The notes under the pieces are model-generated. The model made no database searches, had not been told where the DNA came from, and worked only from the letters and a program-made list of their open reading frames with translations. Positions 1 to 8,443 of a stretch of DNA of 64,000 nt are shown here, one piece after another. The DNA is from Planctobacterium marinum (lineage in GTDB: Bacteria; Pseudomonadota; Gammaproteobacteria; Enterobacterales; Alteromonadaceae), in NCBI RefSeq assembly GCF_036322805.1, contig NZ_AP027272.1:1674001-1738000 (forward strand). The letters are read 5' to 3'. Position 1 is the stretch's first letter. The number at the start of each line of letters is the position of its first letter. A program made the translations under genes and the position numbers.

Positions 1-530
1 TCCTTGTCTTTTTCGGTTAATGCGTCGGCTGATAATCCGCCACCTTGACGATTAATGCCTTTGTTGTTGGAAAGCTTGCCACCTACCGTGACTTTGGTAT
101 GGACTTTCGCACCTTCTACGGAGGTTACTTGCAACTGAATGCGTCCATCGTCTAATAACAGGACATCGCCCGGACCTACGTCATTGGGTAATTGTTTATA
201 ATCGATACCGACGCTTTCTTTTGTACCTGCGTCACGCTCCAGCTCGGCATCCAAAATAAAATCGTCGCCAATCGCGAGTGTTACCGCCCCCTCTTTGAAT
301 TTGGCGACACGGATCTTGGGCCCCTGTAAATCACCCAAAATAGCAACGTATTTACCCAGTTTTTTCGCTGCGTTTCTTACTTTTTGAGCGCGATTAATGT
401 GATCTTCCGCAGTACCGTGGGAAAAGTTCATTCTGACAACATTGGCGCCAGCCGCGATTACAGCTTCGATGCGCTCATCAGTGTCGGTCGCTGGTCCGAG
501 TGTAGCGACAATTTTGGTGCGTCTTAACAT
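1..530 (-). CDS. pyk: Pyruvate kinase, N-terminal part (runs off the window start)
   Basis: The reverse strand from the ATG at 530 encodes about 176 residues of pyruvate kinase, which converts phosphoenolpyruvate and ADP to pyruvate and ATP in the cytoplasm. It begins [16 protein letters not shown], continues through the substrate-binding [10 protein letters not shown] segment, and has [11 protein letters not shown] before the B domain starts. The frame is open to base 1, so the C-terminal two thirds lie outside the window. A perfect HexR-like operator sits 72 bp upstream (602-616), and hexR lies just beyond in the same direction. This supports control with the Entner-Doudoroff genes. Family assignment is secure; the isozyme (PykA or PykF type) is not decided. 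Confidence 0.96.
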   Translation of the reverse strand, partial: MLRRTKIVATLGPATDTDERIEAVIAAGANVVRMNFSHGTAEDHINRAQKVRNAAKKLGKYVAILGDLQGPKIRVAKFKEGAVTLAIGDDFILDAELERDAGTKESVGIDYKQLPNDVGPGDVLLLDDGRIQLQVTSVEGAKVHTKVTVGGKLSNNKGINRQGGGLSADALTEKDK

Positions 531-601
531 GATTTTCTGCTCATTTAGGTGGTTATCAGCACTATCTCAACGGCCAATCAGGCAGGTGCTGCTTTTTAAT
601 T

Positions 602-616
602 TGTAATTTTATTACA
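602..616. promoter_or_regulatory. Candidate HexR operator upstream of pyk
   Basis: The sequence TGTAATTTTATTACA is a perfect inverted repeat (TGTAAT, 3-bp spacer, ATTACA). It matches the pattern known for HexR sites in Shewanella and relatives. It lies between the end of hexR and the start of pyk, so it would control pyk. Binding is inferred. Confidence 0.75.
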
Positions 617-709
617 AAATACTAGTCTAAAATGAAGCATTTGTGAAACTCATCTGAAATAAACCTTAAATTTTGGCTATCTCATCGGATGAGTTTCACT
701 AAATAGGGG

Positions 710-1555
710 TCAGCGTTTGTCGAAACGAGAGTCGCGCAAGGAGTCTTTTACTCGTTTCAGGTTTTCTCTGAATTTCGAACCGCGGCGCAGCGTAAAGCCA
801 GTGGCTAGTATATCAATTAAAGTAAGCTGAGCAATACGTGACGCCATTGGCATGTACATGTCGGTGTCCTCTGGCACTTCGAGTGATAAAACTAAACTAC
901 ACTCATTAGCTAAGGGACTGTTAAGGGCTGTGATACCAACTACCGTAGCGTCATTTGCTTTAGCCAGCTGTGCCAATTCCACCAGACTTTTAGTGCGTCC
1001 GGTGTGGGAGATAAGCACGACGACATCGCCTTCACTGCAGTTCATGCAGCTCATACGTTGCATCAGGATATCTTCGAAATAAGTAACCGGAACATTGAAC
1101 CGGAAAAATTTATTCAGAGCATCATGGGCGACCGAAGCGGAGGCTCCCATGCCAAAAAATGAAATCTTCTTAGCCTGAGTCAGTAAGTCAACAACGCGAT
1201 TTACCGCAAGAACGTCCACCGATTGACGTGCTACTTCCAATGCTGCCATAGTAGACTCGAATATCTTTTTAGTACATTCCTCTGGCGTGTCATGTTCCTC
1301 AACGTGGCGATTTACATAGGGCGTACCGTTGGCGAGGCTTTGCGCAAGATGCAGTTTAAAGTCTGGGTATCCTTTGGTATCCAGGCGTCGACAGAACCGA
1401 TTTACCGTGGGCTCGCTGACATCTGACATCTTGGCTAACGTGGCTATGCTGGAGTGTATAGCAGTCTGCGGGTTGGCCAGAATGATCTCCGCTACCTTTC
1501 GCTCAGATTTGCTGAATGCACCTTTTTGCTGTGCAATCTTTTCTAGAATATTCAT
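710..1555 (-). CDS. hexR: HexR, RpiR-family transcriptional regulator of central carbon metabolism
   Basis: This 281-aa regulator has an N-terminal RpiR-type helix-turn-helix (about residues 1-77, with ATLAKMSDVSEPTVNRFCRRL as the recognition region) and a C-terminal SIS sugar-phosphate domain (about 125-250, with FFGMGASASVAHDALNKFFRF). HexR proteins bind short palindromes and are released by KDPG, the Edd product. It is transcribed away from the zwf operon and toward pyk. Palindromes of the expected type are seen at 602-616, 1693-1707 and, less well matched, at 1606-1641 and 1753-1767. The length is normal for the family. The symbol rests on the domains, the neighbours and the operators together. 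Confidence 0.93.
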   Translation of the reverse strand: MNILEKIAQQKGAFSKSERKVAEIILANPQTAIHSSIATLAKMSDVSEPTVNRFCRRLDTKGYPDFKLHLAQSLANGTPYVNRHVEEHDTPEECTKKIFESTMAALEVARQSVDVLAVNRVVDLLTQAKKISFFGMGASASVAHDALNKFFRFNVPVTYFEDILMQRMSCMNCSEGDVVVLISHTGRTKSLVELAQLAKANDATVVGITALNSPLANECSLVLSLEVPEDTDMYMPMASRIAQLTLIDILATGFTLRRGSKFRENLKRVKDSLRDSRFDKR

Positions 1556-1814
1556 GCGCTCTCGGAATTATTAATTATACTTGTTGTTTATTGCGTTATT
1601 CGCCCTGTAATTATTTGACAGCAAAATGTCACTTAATTACAGACTAAGGCTGACAGGAAATGAACGCTTCGTCAAAATTATATGCATTTGGTTGTAAAAT
1701 TACTACAAATATAGTTTACTGTAGCGATATGGCTAGGGTGAATGTGCATAAATATAGTAAAATTACAGCACATATCTGTACCTAACTAATTTATTAATAT
1801 GAAAGGTTGATTCT
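1556..1814. promoter_or_regulatory. Divergent hexR/zwf control region
   Basis: This AT-rich 259-bp region carries the promoters of hexR (leftward) and zwf (rightward). It holds at least four HexR-like elements: TGTAAAATTACTACA at 1693-1707, TATAGTAAAATTACA at 1753-1767, and two imperfect ones, TGTAATTATTTGACA (1606-1620) and TGTCACTTAATTACA (1627-1641). The last two are near mirror images of each other around a 6-bp centre. Their number suggests autoregulation of hexR plus repression of zwf. I could not place -10 and -35 boxes with confidence. Confidence 0.6.
1693..1707. promoter_or_regulatory. Candidate HexR operator upstream of zwf
   Basis: TGTAAAATTACTACA has TGTA and TACA ends in the 15-bp HexR format, 107 bp before the zwf start. 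Its outer arms match; the inner bases are less symmetric than in the pyk site. Confidence 0.6.
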
Positions 1815-3302
1815 ATGGGACCTAATAAAGTAATTGAGCCTTGTGATTTTGTATTGTTTGGAACTAAAGGGGACCTGGCTCGACGTAAATTACTTCCTTC
1901 TTTGTACGAGCTGGAAAAAGCAGGGCTGATCCACGAACAAACTCATCTCATTGGTGTAGCGCGTTATGAAATGACGCAAGAAGAATACGTCACACTGGTC
2001 AAGGAAAACATCGAAAAATTTACAGGCGAAGCACTATGTGACGATACCTGGCAACGGTTTAGTACTAAGCTCGATTACGTTCAAATCGATATGCAAGATT
2101 ATGACAGCTATGCAGCCTTACAAGGTTGTGTGGACGAGTCTCGCACCATGGTCTGCTATCTGGCAACACCTCCTTCCATTTATGGTGACATCTGTAAAGG
2201 TTTGAATGCTGCCGGCATTATCGATCCGAGTGTCAGAGTTGTATTGGAAAAGCCTATAGGCCATGACCTTGAAACTTCCATGGTCATCAACGATCAAGTG
2301 GCGGAGTTTTTCAAAGAAAGTCAGATCTATCGCATTGACCATTACCTTGGCAAAGAAACGGTACTAAACCTTATGGCATTGCGTTTTGCCAATTCCATTT
2401 TTGCCACAAACTGGGATCACAATTGCGTTGACCATGTGCAGATCACGGTTGCTGAGTCGGTGGGTATTGAAGGTCGCTGGGGCTACTTTGACGATGCCGG
2501 CCAAATGCGTGATATGGTGCAAAACCACCTGTTGCAAATTCTGACTTTGATTGCCATGGAACCGCCGGCGAGTCTCGATGCCAATAGTGTTCGCGACGAG
2601 AAGCTGAAAGTGCTGAAATCATTGCGTCCTATCAATGCCTCGAATATTCGCGAAAATACCGTACGTGGACAATACACCAGTGGTTTTGTCAGAGGCGAAG
2701 AGGTTCCGGGTTACCTTGAAGAAGAGGGAGCCAATACAGAAAGTGAGACGGAATCTTTTGTAGCCCTAAAGGTAGAATTGGACAATTGGCGTTGGGCTGG
2801 TGTGCCGTTCTATTTGCGCACCGGGAAACGCATGCCGCGCAAAGTGAGTGAAATCGTTATTTACTTTAAACCACAGCCCCACAACTTGTTTAAAGACAGT
2901 TTCAATCAGTTGCCACCTAATAAACTCACCATTCGATTACAGCCTGATGAGGGAGTTGAAATCACGGTGATGAACAAAGTTCCGGGACTTACCAGTTCTG
3001 GCGCTATGAATCTTCAAAAATCTAAACTTAATTTGAGTTTCTCGGAAGCCTTCGATACCAAGCGTATTCCTGACGCCTATGAGAAATTATTGCTGGAAGT
3101 TTTACTGGGCGACCAATCGCTGTTCGTGCGTCGTGATGAAGTTGAAGAAGCCTGGAAGTGGGTGGACAGCATTCTCGAGGCATGGAAAAAGAGCAATGAA
3201 AAACCTGAGCCTTATCAGGCAGGAACATGGGGACCTGTGGCCTCGATTGCATTGTTGGCAAGAGAAGACCGCGCTTGGTACGAGAGTAAGATTAAAAAGT
3301 AA
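1815..3302 (+). CDS. zwf: Glucose-6-phosphate 1-dehydrogenase
   Basis: This 495-aa enzyme oxidises glucose-6-phosphate to 6-phosphogluconolactone with NAD(P)+, the first step of both the Entner-Doudoroff and oxidative pentose phosphate routes. The N-terminal Rossmann segment reads FGTKGDLARRKLLPSLYEL. The catalytic signature RIDHYLGKETV is near residue 175, and the C-terminal domain is full length. It is the first gene of zwf-pgl-edd-glk-eda, with pgl starting 29 bp downstream. The ATG follows GAAAGGTTGATTCT, a usable ribosome-binding site. HexR-like sites upstream suggest induction when sugars are available. Confidence 0.97.
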   Translation: MGPNKVIEPCDFVLFGTKGDLARRKLLPSLYELEKAGLIHEQTHLIGVARYEMTQEEYVTLVKENIEKFTGEALCDDTWQRFSTKLDYVQIDMQDYDSYAALQGCVDESRTMVCYLATPPSIYGDICKGLNAAGIIDPSVRVVLEKPIGHDLETSMVINDQVAEFFKESQIYRIDHYLGKETVLNLMALRFANSIFATNWDHNCVDHVQITVAESVGIEGRWGYFDDAGQMRDMVQNHLLQILTLIAMEPPASLDANSVRDEKLKVLKSLRPINASNIRENTVRGQYTSGFVRGEEVPGYLEEEGANTESETESFVALKVELDNWRWAGVPFYLRTGKRMPRKVSEIVIYFKPQPHNLFKDSFNQLPPNKLTIRLQPDEGVEITVMNKVPGLTSSGAMNLQKSKLNLSFSEAFDTKRIPDAYEKLLLEVLLGDQSLFVRRDEVEEAWKWVDSILEAWKKSNEKPEPYQAGTWGPVASIALLAREDRAWYESKIKK

Positions 3303-3331
3303 TACCGTGCGGGCCAGATTAAGAGAATTTT

Positions 3332-4012
3332 ATGAGACAGTCGATTTACCAAAATACAGATGCGCTTAACCAGGACTTTGCCAGTAAAATAGTTGCTATT
3401 CTGGCGCAAGCCATAGAGCAAAAGGGCAAAGCCAGTTTATTGGTTTCTGGTGGTAGAACACCGCTACCCTTATTCAAAGCCTTATCTCAGTCAGAACTGG
3501 ACTGGGCAAAAGTGACGATAAGCCTTGCAGATGAGCGCTGGGTTTCTGCGGACGATGACGCCAGCAACGAAAAACTGGTGAGGGCTAATCTTTTGCAGGG
3601 TAACGCATCTGTTGCCAACTTTATTGGCATGAAGACAGACCATGAAGATGCAAATGATGGCTTGTCGGAACTAAACGAACGCTATGCAAGCATGAGTTGG
3701 CCCGTTGATGTATTGATCTTGGGAATGGGCGAAGATGGTCATACAGCTTCACTTTTTCCTTGTTCAGAGCAGATTGAGCAGGGGCTCAACACCGCTGATA
3801 AATTACTGGCTGTGCAACCCACAACCGCACCTCATCAACGCATGTCATTTTCCTTGAAGGCAATTCTGGAAAGCGAGCATATCTTTTTACACCTCACTGG
3901 CGAAAGCAAAAAAGCTGTGCTTGAAGAAGCCTTGGCTGGTGATAACGCACTTGAAATGCCAATTCGCGCAGTGTTGCAAAATGCTGATGTTGAATTGGTC
4001 TGGGCACCATAG
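3332..4012 (+). CDS. pgl: 6-phosphogluconolactonase (DevB/SOL type)
   Basis: This 226-aa protein hydrolyses 6-phosphogluconolactone to 6-phosphogluconate. It has the NagB-like fold signatures of the family: LLVSGGRTPLPLFKALS near residue 37, SLADERWV near 65, and LGMGEDGHTASLFP near 130, which carries the active-site histidine region. The length fits the DevB family rather than the longer beta-propeller YbhE type. It lies between zwf and edd, with edd starting 9 bp after its stop, so it is clearly cotranscribed. Confidence 0.95.
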   Translation: MRQSIYQNTDALNQDFASKIVAILAQAIEQKGKASLLVSGGRTPLPLFKALSQSELDWAKVTISLADERWVSADDDASNEKLVRANLLQGNASVANFIGMKTDHEDANDGLSELNERYASMSWPVDVLILGMGEDGHTASLFPCSEQIEQGLNTADKLLAVQPTTAPHQRMSFSLKAILESEHIFLHLTGESKKAVLEEALAGDNALEMPIRAVLQNADVELVWAP

Positions 4013-4021
4013 GAGGCATTC

Positions 4022-5848
4022 ATGAATACCCTGATTCAGGAAGTCACTCAGAGAATTGAAGAACGCAGCAAAGAAACGCGCGCGGCTTATCTAACAAAAA
4101 TTGAAAACGCCAGACGTCAAGGACCGCACCGTGGTGCTTTGTCCTGTGGTAACCTGGCACACGGGTTTGCTGCTTGTAGCAAGGAAGAAAAAGCTGATTT
4201 AACCAGCATGATCAAAGCGAATATCGCTATCGTGTCTTCCTACAACGATATGTTGTCTGCACATCAACCTTACGAGCACTATCCGCAACGAATTAAAGAA
4301 GCGGTGCGCAAAGTAGGTAGTGTGGCGCAGTTTGCCGGTGGTGTACCAGCAATGTGTGATGGTGTAACTCAAGGTACACCGGGCATGGACCTGAGCTTGA
4401 TGAGTCGCGATATCATTGCTCAAGCGGCTGCCGTGGCGTTGTCTCATAATATGTTTGACGGCGCTCTGATGTTGGGTATCTGCGACAAGATTGTCCCCGG
4501 CTTGCTGTTGGGCTCTTTGGCCTTTGGACACTTGCCAACGGTATTTGTCCCAGCAGGACCCATGCCTTCGGGTCTGCCCAACAAAGAAAAAGCCAGAGTC
4601 AGACAGCTTTTTGCTGAAGGTAAAGTGGGCCGTGATGAATTGCTTAAAGCAGAGTCAGAGTCCTATCATTCAGCGGGAACCTGTACCTTCTATGGCACAG
4701 CTAACAGTAACCAGTTAGTGGTTGAAATGATGGGGCTTCACTTGCCCGGTTCATCCTTTGTTAACCCGGGTACGGAGCTGCGTGACGCATTAACCGATGC
4801 TGCCGCGGTTCAGGTAACCAGATTAACGGATTTGGGCGATAACTATCTGCCAATCGGTCACATTGTTGATGCCAAATCCATAGTTAATGGGCTGGTGGGA
4901 CTACTTTCAACAGGTGGTTCAACTAACCATACTATGCACCTTGTGGCTGTTGCAAGAGCCGCTGGTTACATCATCAATTGGGATGATTTTTCCGATATTT
5001 CTAATGCGGTGCCGCTACTGACACGCATCTATCCCAATGGTTCTGCTGATATTAACCACTTTACTGCTGCTGGCGGTATGTCACTGCTATTCAAAGAATT
5101 GCTGGATGCTGGGTTATTGCACAACGATGTGCGCACTATTTGTGGTGACAGCTTAGAGAAGTATCGCATGGAACCCAGAATGCTGGACGGTGAATTAACC
5201 TGGGTTGATGGACCGACTAAATCGATGGATAAAGAGGTCGTCGCCTCGGTTGCCTCGCCATTCAAGCCGGATGGCGGTTTGACCGTACTTAACGGCAATC
5301 TAGGTAGGGCGGTAATCAAAAATTCAGCAATGCGCCCGGGTACTGAGCAAATTAAAGCACCTGCCGTAGTGTTTGAAGACCAGTTTGAATTGGACGCGGC
5401 ATTCAAGGCGGGCGAACTCAATAAAGACTGTATCGTTGTTGTGCGTTTCCAGGGGCCTAAGGCCATTGGTATGCCTGAATTGCACCGCTTAACACCACCG
5501 CTTGGTGTGTTGCAAGACAAAGGATATCGAGTTGCTTTGGTAACCGACGGGCGAATGTCTGGCGCATCAGGAAAAGTGCCTGCTGCCATTCACGTTACTC
5601 CAGAGGCATGGGACGGTGGTCTTATCGCTAAGGTACAAGATGGCGATATGATTGAGCTGAATATCACAACTGGTGCGCTGACCTTGCTGGTGCCTGAAGA
5701 AGAGCTGGCAAAGCGCGAAAACAAATTGGCCAATGTGGCCCATCACCAGGTTGGTATGGGACGCGAATTGTTTGGTGCAATGCGTACTCATTTGAGCAAA
5801 GCTGAAGAGGGGGCATGTTCCTTGTTTATTGAGCAGGAGCAAAACTAA
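4022..5848 (+). CDS. edd: Phosphogluconate dehydratase
   Basis: This 608-aa enzyme of the IlvD/Edd family dehydrates 6-phosphogluconate to KDPG, the committed Entner-Doudoroff step. Visible signatures include [19 protein letters not shown] near residue 118, [12 protein letters not shown] near 150 and the cysteine in [15 protein letters not shown] near 220. These cysteines are of the kind that hold the family's 4Fe-4S cluster. The C-terminal [18 protein letters not shown] is also typical. The ATG is preceded by AGGAGG, a strong ribosome-binding site. Its TAA shares one base with the glk ATG, so the two are translationally coupled. Confidence 0.97.
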   Translation: MNTLIQEVTQRIEERSKETRAAYLTKIENARRQGPHRGALSCGNLAHGFAACSKEEKADLTSMIKANIAIVSSYNDMLSAHQPYEHYPQRIKEAVRKVGSVAQFAGGVPAMCDGVTQGTPGMDLSLMSRDIIAQAAAVALSHNMFDGALMLGICDKIVPGLLLGSLAFGHLPTVFVPAGPMPSGLPNKEKARVRQLFAEGKVGRDELLKAESESYHSAGTCTFYGTANSNQLVVEMMGLHLPGSSFVNPGTELRDALTDAAAVQVTRLTDLGDNYLPIGHIVDAKSIVNGLVGLLSTGGSTNHTMHLVAVARAAGYIINWDDFSDISNAVPLLTRIYPNGSADINHFTAAGGMSLLFKELLDAGLLHNDVRTICGDSLEKYRMEPRMLDGELTWVDGPTKSMDKEVVASVASPFKPDGGLTVLNGNLGRAVIKNSAMRPGTEQIKAPAVVFEDQFELDAAFKAGELNKDCIVVVRFQGPKAIGMPELHRLTPPLGVLQDKGYRVALVTDGRMSGASGKVPAAIHVTPEAWDGGLIAKVQDGDMIELNITTGALTLLVPEEELAKRENKLANVAHHQVGMGRELFGAMRTHLSKAEEGACSLFIEQEQN

Positions 5849-6801
5849 TGGGGGCCTCTTTTGTAGCGGATGTTGGGGGCACCAATATTCGCCTGGCGCA
5901 GACTGAAAATGGCCAATTAAAGGACATCAAAAAGTACCTTTGCAACGATTTTGACACCATCGCCGATGTTATCAAAGCCTATATGGCTGATTACCCTGAA
6001 CAACAATTTGTTGCAGGCTGTATTGGTATCGCTTGTCCTGTGAACAGTGATTTGATCATTATGACTAATCACACGTGGCGATTTTCAGTAAAAGAGTTAC
6101 AAGCAGAGTTAGGACTCGATTGGTTGCACGTGATCAACGATTACACGGCGGTTGCTATGTCGCTGCCGGTATTGGACGCGAGCCAGAAAGTACAGATTGG
6201 TCCTGGTGAAGTTAAACCACGGGAAAACATCGCTGTTTTCGGTCCCGGAACTGGACTTGGAGTCGGGCATTTAGTGCCGGTTTCGGAAGGCTGGCAATGC
6301 TTGGATGGTGAAGGTGGGCATGTGGATCTGCCCATCTATAACAAAGACGACCTGATTGTTTGGGAGTTTTTACGCGATAAATATGGTTATGCATCCGCTG
6401 AAGAGGCGTTGTCTGGGCGGGGCCTGGTACAAATCTATGAGGCTATTGCACAACATCGTAAGTTGACGGTGCGCTACACACAACCTGCTGAAATCACCAG
6501 CAATGCATTAAATGGCAGCTGTAACGTGTGTCTGGCAGCATTAAATCGTTTTTGTGCCCTTATGGGGACATTTGCCGGAAATCTGGCATTAAACGCCGCG
6601 ACTCACGGTGGTGTATACATTGCTGGCGGGATCGCACAGCGTTTTGTGGATTTTTTGAAATCCAGTGATTTTAGAGCACGTTTTGAAGCCAAGGGACGGT
6701 TTCAACAATATGTGGCTGATATTCCAACATTTGTTATTACAGAGCCGGACCACGGTTTGATTGGTACCGCTGCATATTTGACACAGAATTTTAAGGGTTA
6801 A
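5848..6801 (+). CDS. glk: Glucokinase
   Basis: This 317-aa cytoplasmic kinase phosphorylates glucose with ATP. The phosphate-binding [11 protein letters not shown] at residues 8-18, the [14 protein letters not shown] segment near 95 and [10 protein letters not shown] near 131 place it in the proteobacterial Glk family rather than the ROK family. It overlaps the end of edd by one base and is followed 4 bp later by eda. Its place inside an Entner-Doudoroff operon suggests that free glucose, not only PTS-derived glucose-6-phosphate, feeds the route. Confidence 0.95.
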   Translation: MGASFVADVGGTNIRLAQTENGQLKDIKKYLCNDFDTIADVIKAYMADYPEQQFVAGCIGIACPVNSDLIIMTNHTWRFSVKELQAELGLDWLHVINDYTAVAMSLPVLDASQKVQIGPGEVKPRENIAVFGPGTGLGVGHLVPVSEGWQCLDGEGGHVDLPIYNKDDLIVWEFLRDKYGYASAEEALSGRGLVQIYEAIAQHRKLTVRYTQPAEITSNALNGSCNVCLAALNRFCALMGTFAGNLALNAATHGGVYIAGGIAQRFVDFLKSSDFRARFEAKGRFQQYVADIPTFVITEPDHGLIGTAAYLTQNFKG

Positions 6802-6805
6802 CATT

Positions 6806-7462
6806 ATGAGTAATAATTGGCTCCGCAGTTCAGCGGATGTATTCGCCCAAGGGCCGGTAGTTCCTGTTTTAGTGATTAAAGATTTGGACTATGCCGTGCC
6901 ATTAGCTAAAGCGTTGATCGCCGGTGGTATCAAGGTGTTGGAAGTAACTTTACGCACACCTGTTGCCATCGATGTTATTGCAAAAATTGCCAAAGAGGTG
7001 CCTGAAGCCGTTATCGGAGCGGGTACGGTAACCAATGCTGAGCAATTAAAAGCGGTTACTGATGCGGGTGCGCAATTTGCTATTAGTCCCGGACTAACTC
7101 CAGATTTATTAAAAGCAGGGAAAGAGGGCTCTATTGCCTTGATACCCGGTATTGCCTCTATCTCTGAGTTGATGACTGGCCTGGATCACGGTTATGACCA
7201 CTTTAAGTTTTTCCCGGCTGAAGCATCGGGCGGAATTAAAGCGATTAAATCCATCAGTGGTCCGTTCCCAGATGTGACTTTTTGTCCGACTGGAGGCATC
7301 AGCCAAAACAACTATCTGGATTATTTGTCACTGTCCAATATCAAGTGTGTTGGCGGTTCCTGGTTAGCACCAGAAGATGCGATGGCGGCAGGTAATTGGC
7401 AGCGTATTACTGAACTTGCCGAAGAGGCGGTAGCAGGCGCGAATACCCTTAATAAAGCCTAG
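6806..7462 (+). CDS. eda: KDPG/KHG aldolase (2-dehydro-3-deoxy-phosphogluconate aldolase)
   Basis: This 218-aa class I aldolase splits KDPG to pyruvate and glyceraldehyde-3-phosphate. It has [13 protein letters not shown] near residue 46 with the catalytic glutamate, [10 protein letters not shown] near 72, and the Schiff-base lysine in [12 protein letters not shown] near 132. It is the last gene of the operon, starting 4 bp after glk. A strong hairpin terminator follows 24 bp after its stop. Confidence 0.97.
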   Translation: MSNNWLRSSADVFAQGPVVPVLVIKDLDYAVPLAKALIAGGIKVLEVTLRTPVAIDVIAKIAKEVPEAVIGAGTVTNAEQLKAVTDAGAQFAISPGLTPDLLKAGKEGSIALIPGIASISELMTGLDHGYDHFKFFPAEASGGIKAIKSISGPFPDVTFCPTGGISQNNYLDYLSLSNIKCVGGSWLAPEDAMAAGNWQRITELAEEAVAGANTLNKA

Positions 7463-7483
7463 ATATCGCTTTATCAACTTTAC

Positions 7484-7515
7484 AAAAACCAGCTTTGTAG
7501 CTGGTTTTTTTGTTT
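7484..7515. terminator. Bidirectional rho-independent terminator after eda
   Basis: The stem ACCAGCT / AGCTGGT with a TTGT loop is flanked by A5 on the left and T7 on the right. It can therefore end both the eda operon (plus strand) and the pilus operon arriving on the minus strand. Confidence 0.9.
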
Positions 7516-7531
7516 CTGTTTCAAAGCACGG

Positions 7532-8443
7532 CTAACGGGCGCTTACAGTGACGATTAAATTATCAATGTAGCGTCCTGCGGGTTTAAAGTCGACGTCTGT
7601 TACGTTCACTTTAAAGGGAATGGAGCTGGTGGAGAGCGGGTTATAGTTTGTGTAGCCTTTGGAATAACCGCTTGCCGCATCGAAGACCGTACCATCCATT
7701 TCTACAGTGTAAGGGATCAGAGCATTACTGGATTCGTGTTTTAAACCGCGATTCTCTGATGCCACATTCACGTTGTAATGCACATTTGAATAAATGTTAA
7801 TTTGCCAGTTTGCACTGGAGCCATTGTATAACGTGCCTAATTCAACATAGTAATAACTTCCAGAGCCTGAAACCGCTCCGCTGGTGGGTACGCTTACATC
7901 AAGAATTGACGGTACTTCGGCATTCACGCTGGTCCAAACTTCCGGCGAAATATGGTAGCCATAATAGGAAGCGACAACACTAGTGATACCCGTATAGTTA
8001 CCGGCAATCTGCGCTTCCGTAGTACGCAATTGTGCCCATACTTTCAAGCGTTTCTTGCGATAGATTGGTACCGCCCACGCAATGCGGCCGTCAATGGAGT
8101 ATTGGGCGTAGAAGTTACGTTGCCTGTCTACTAAATCGGTTTCAATGTCATCTGTGCCATTACTCAGAACCAAACTGGTATTATTGTCGGTGTAGAACAA
8201 TATGTGAGTTACGCAAGTATCCGTCCGTTTTGAAAAATTCACCTGAATAGGGATGGTTTGTAAGTTATTGCGATTAGCTTGCCAGGCCAACGTATCGGTA
8301 TTGACAGTGAATTCGGTAGGGCAAAAGTCGTAGTAGTAGGAGTTCCCATAGCTGCTAAAACTGCTTACCCCACTGCAAAGGGCCAAGCTTGCCAGTATCG
8401 CCAGTTGTTTAATTGTAGTGATTACAGTTGCTTTAGTTTTCAT
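7532..8443 (-). CDS. Putative tip adhesin of the chaperone-usher pilus
   Basis: This 303-aa exported protein is the last gene of the pilus operon and overlaps the usher stop by ATGA. An N-terminal signal (IKQLAILASLALCSGVSS) is followed by a unique N-terminal domain with two cysteines, FCPTEF near residue 41 and TDTCVTH near 77. The C-terminal domain ends PAGRYIDNLIVTVSAR, which resembles the last strand of spore-coat-U-like pilins. A two-domain protein (receptor-binding plus pilin-like) encoded after the usher matches the CsuE-type tip of archaic pili. The ligand cannot be read from sequence. The role is inferred from gene order and domain layout. Confidence 0.7.
   Translation of the reverse strand: MKTKATVITTIKQLAILASLALCSGVSSFSSYGNSYYYDFCPTEFTVNTDTLAWQANRNNLQTIPIQVNFSKRTDTCVTHILFYTDNNTSLVLSNGTDDIETDLVDRQRNFYAQYSIDGRIAWAVPIYRKKRLKVWAQLRTTEAQIAGNYTGITSVVASYYGYHISPEVWTSVNAEVPSILDVSVPTSGAVSGSGSYYYVELGTLYNGSSANWQINIYSNVHYNVNVASENRGLKHESSNALIPYTVEMDGTVFDAASGYSKGYTNYNPLSTSSIPFKVNVTDVDFKPAGRYIDNLIVTVSAR

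Noticed and set aside
3079-3369. 96-aa frame overlapping the end of zwf and start of pgl
   Set aside because: It is a shadow in another frame of two well-supported genes.
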